Shown: positions 63,985 to 64,000 of the stretch, piece by piece
Numbering within the stretch: the first letter of the stretch is position 1
How the letters are laid out: each line of letters opens with the position of its first letter
Source of the DNA: Myxococcota bacterium
GTDB taxonomy: Bacteria; Myxococcota_A; UBA796; JAFGLY01
Direction: 5' to 3'
Length of the DNA stretch: 64,000 nt
Assembly (NCBI GenBank): GCA_024276675.1
Contig: JAJRWT010000068.1
Coordinates: forward strand, 1-64,000
Translations under genes and position numbers: made by a program
The notes under the pieces: generated by a model
What the model was told of the DNA's origin: nothing
The model's input: only the letters and a program-made list of their open reading frames with translations
The model's database searches: none

Positions 63985-64000
63985 AATCCCCACCTTCACG

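Noticed and set aside
1..64000. tRNA, rRNA or riboswitch genes
   Set aside because: No T-loop pattern with a plausible cloverleaf or known riboswitch core was noticed; a covariance-model scan was not possible.
1..64000. Prophage or insertion sequences
   Set aside because: No integrase, transposase, terminase or inverted terminal repeats with an ORF were found, despite the repeats in the first 3 kb.

Overview
This is a GC-rich window from a Gram-negative bacterium that invests heavily in secreted and lipid-anchored proteins. MopE-like metal-binding repeats (CDD...IHPGA...CDG), Asp/Thr/Gly-rich lipoprotein linkers, an ECF sigma/FecR pair, receptor-like Ser/Thr kinases and type IV pilus ATPases point to a Myxococcota-like (former deltaproteobacterial) lineage. 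No rRNA gene is present to confirm this.

Layout. 1-3083 is gene-poor: two arrays of 63-64 bp palindromic units, a 39-bp repeat cluster, a GspF/PilC-like gene and a chimeric gene remnant. 3084-15752 is a run of minus-strand genes: DNA methyltransferase with its own recognition region, an EndoQ-like/UvrD helicase fusion, a beta-helix lipoprotein, FecR-like anti-sigma, ECF sigma, an exported Pro/Ala/Ser-rich protein and a double BPL_N protein. 15980-27165 holds small lipoproteins, a redox/amination cluster (gluconate-dehydrogenase subunit 3-like protein, sulfotransferase, aminotransferase-GMC oxidoreductase fusion broken by an A11 tract), a lipoprotein methyltransferase and two tandem lipoprotein hydrolases. 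27326-38801 carries a TPR protein, peptide deformylase, ferredoxin, a large kinase-ATPase-TPR protein, two thioredoxin-fold proteins and a GT39-like glycosyltransferase.

39147-61335 is the main discovery: a plus-strand cluster that looks like a complete poly-gamma-glutamate (or related amide-linked polymer) capsule system rebuilt for a Gram-negative envelope. It has greatly enlarged PgsC-like and PgsB-like proteins, a CapA-like lipoprotein, a PghP-like zinc hydrolase, a 1363-residue exported protein with a probable outer-membrane barrel, an exported 820-residue protein, a CHASE2 sensor whose phospho-acceptor histidine is missing, a lone receiver protein and a Cys-rich lipoprotein. Five of these genes are joined by four successive ATGA stop/start overlaps, so they are almost certainly one translationally coupled unit. 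The window ends with recA and a PilT-like ATPase gene.

Functions are read from motifs and family memory only; no database search was possible. Start codons were moved inside the longest reading frames where a Shine-Dalgarno sequence, signal peptide or neighbouring stop codon argued for it.
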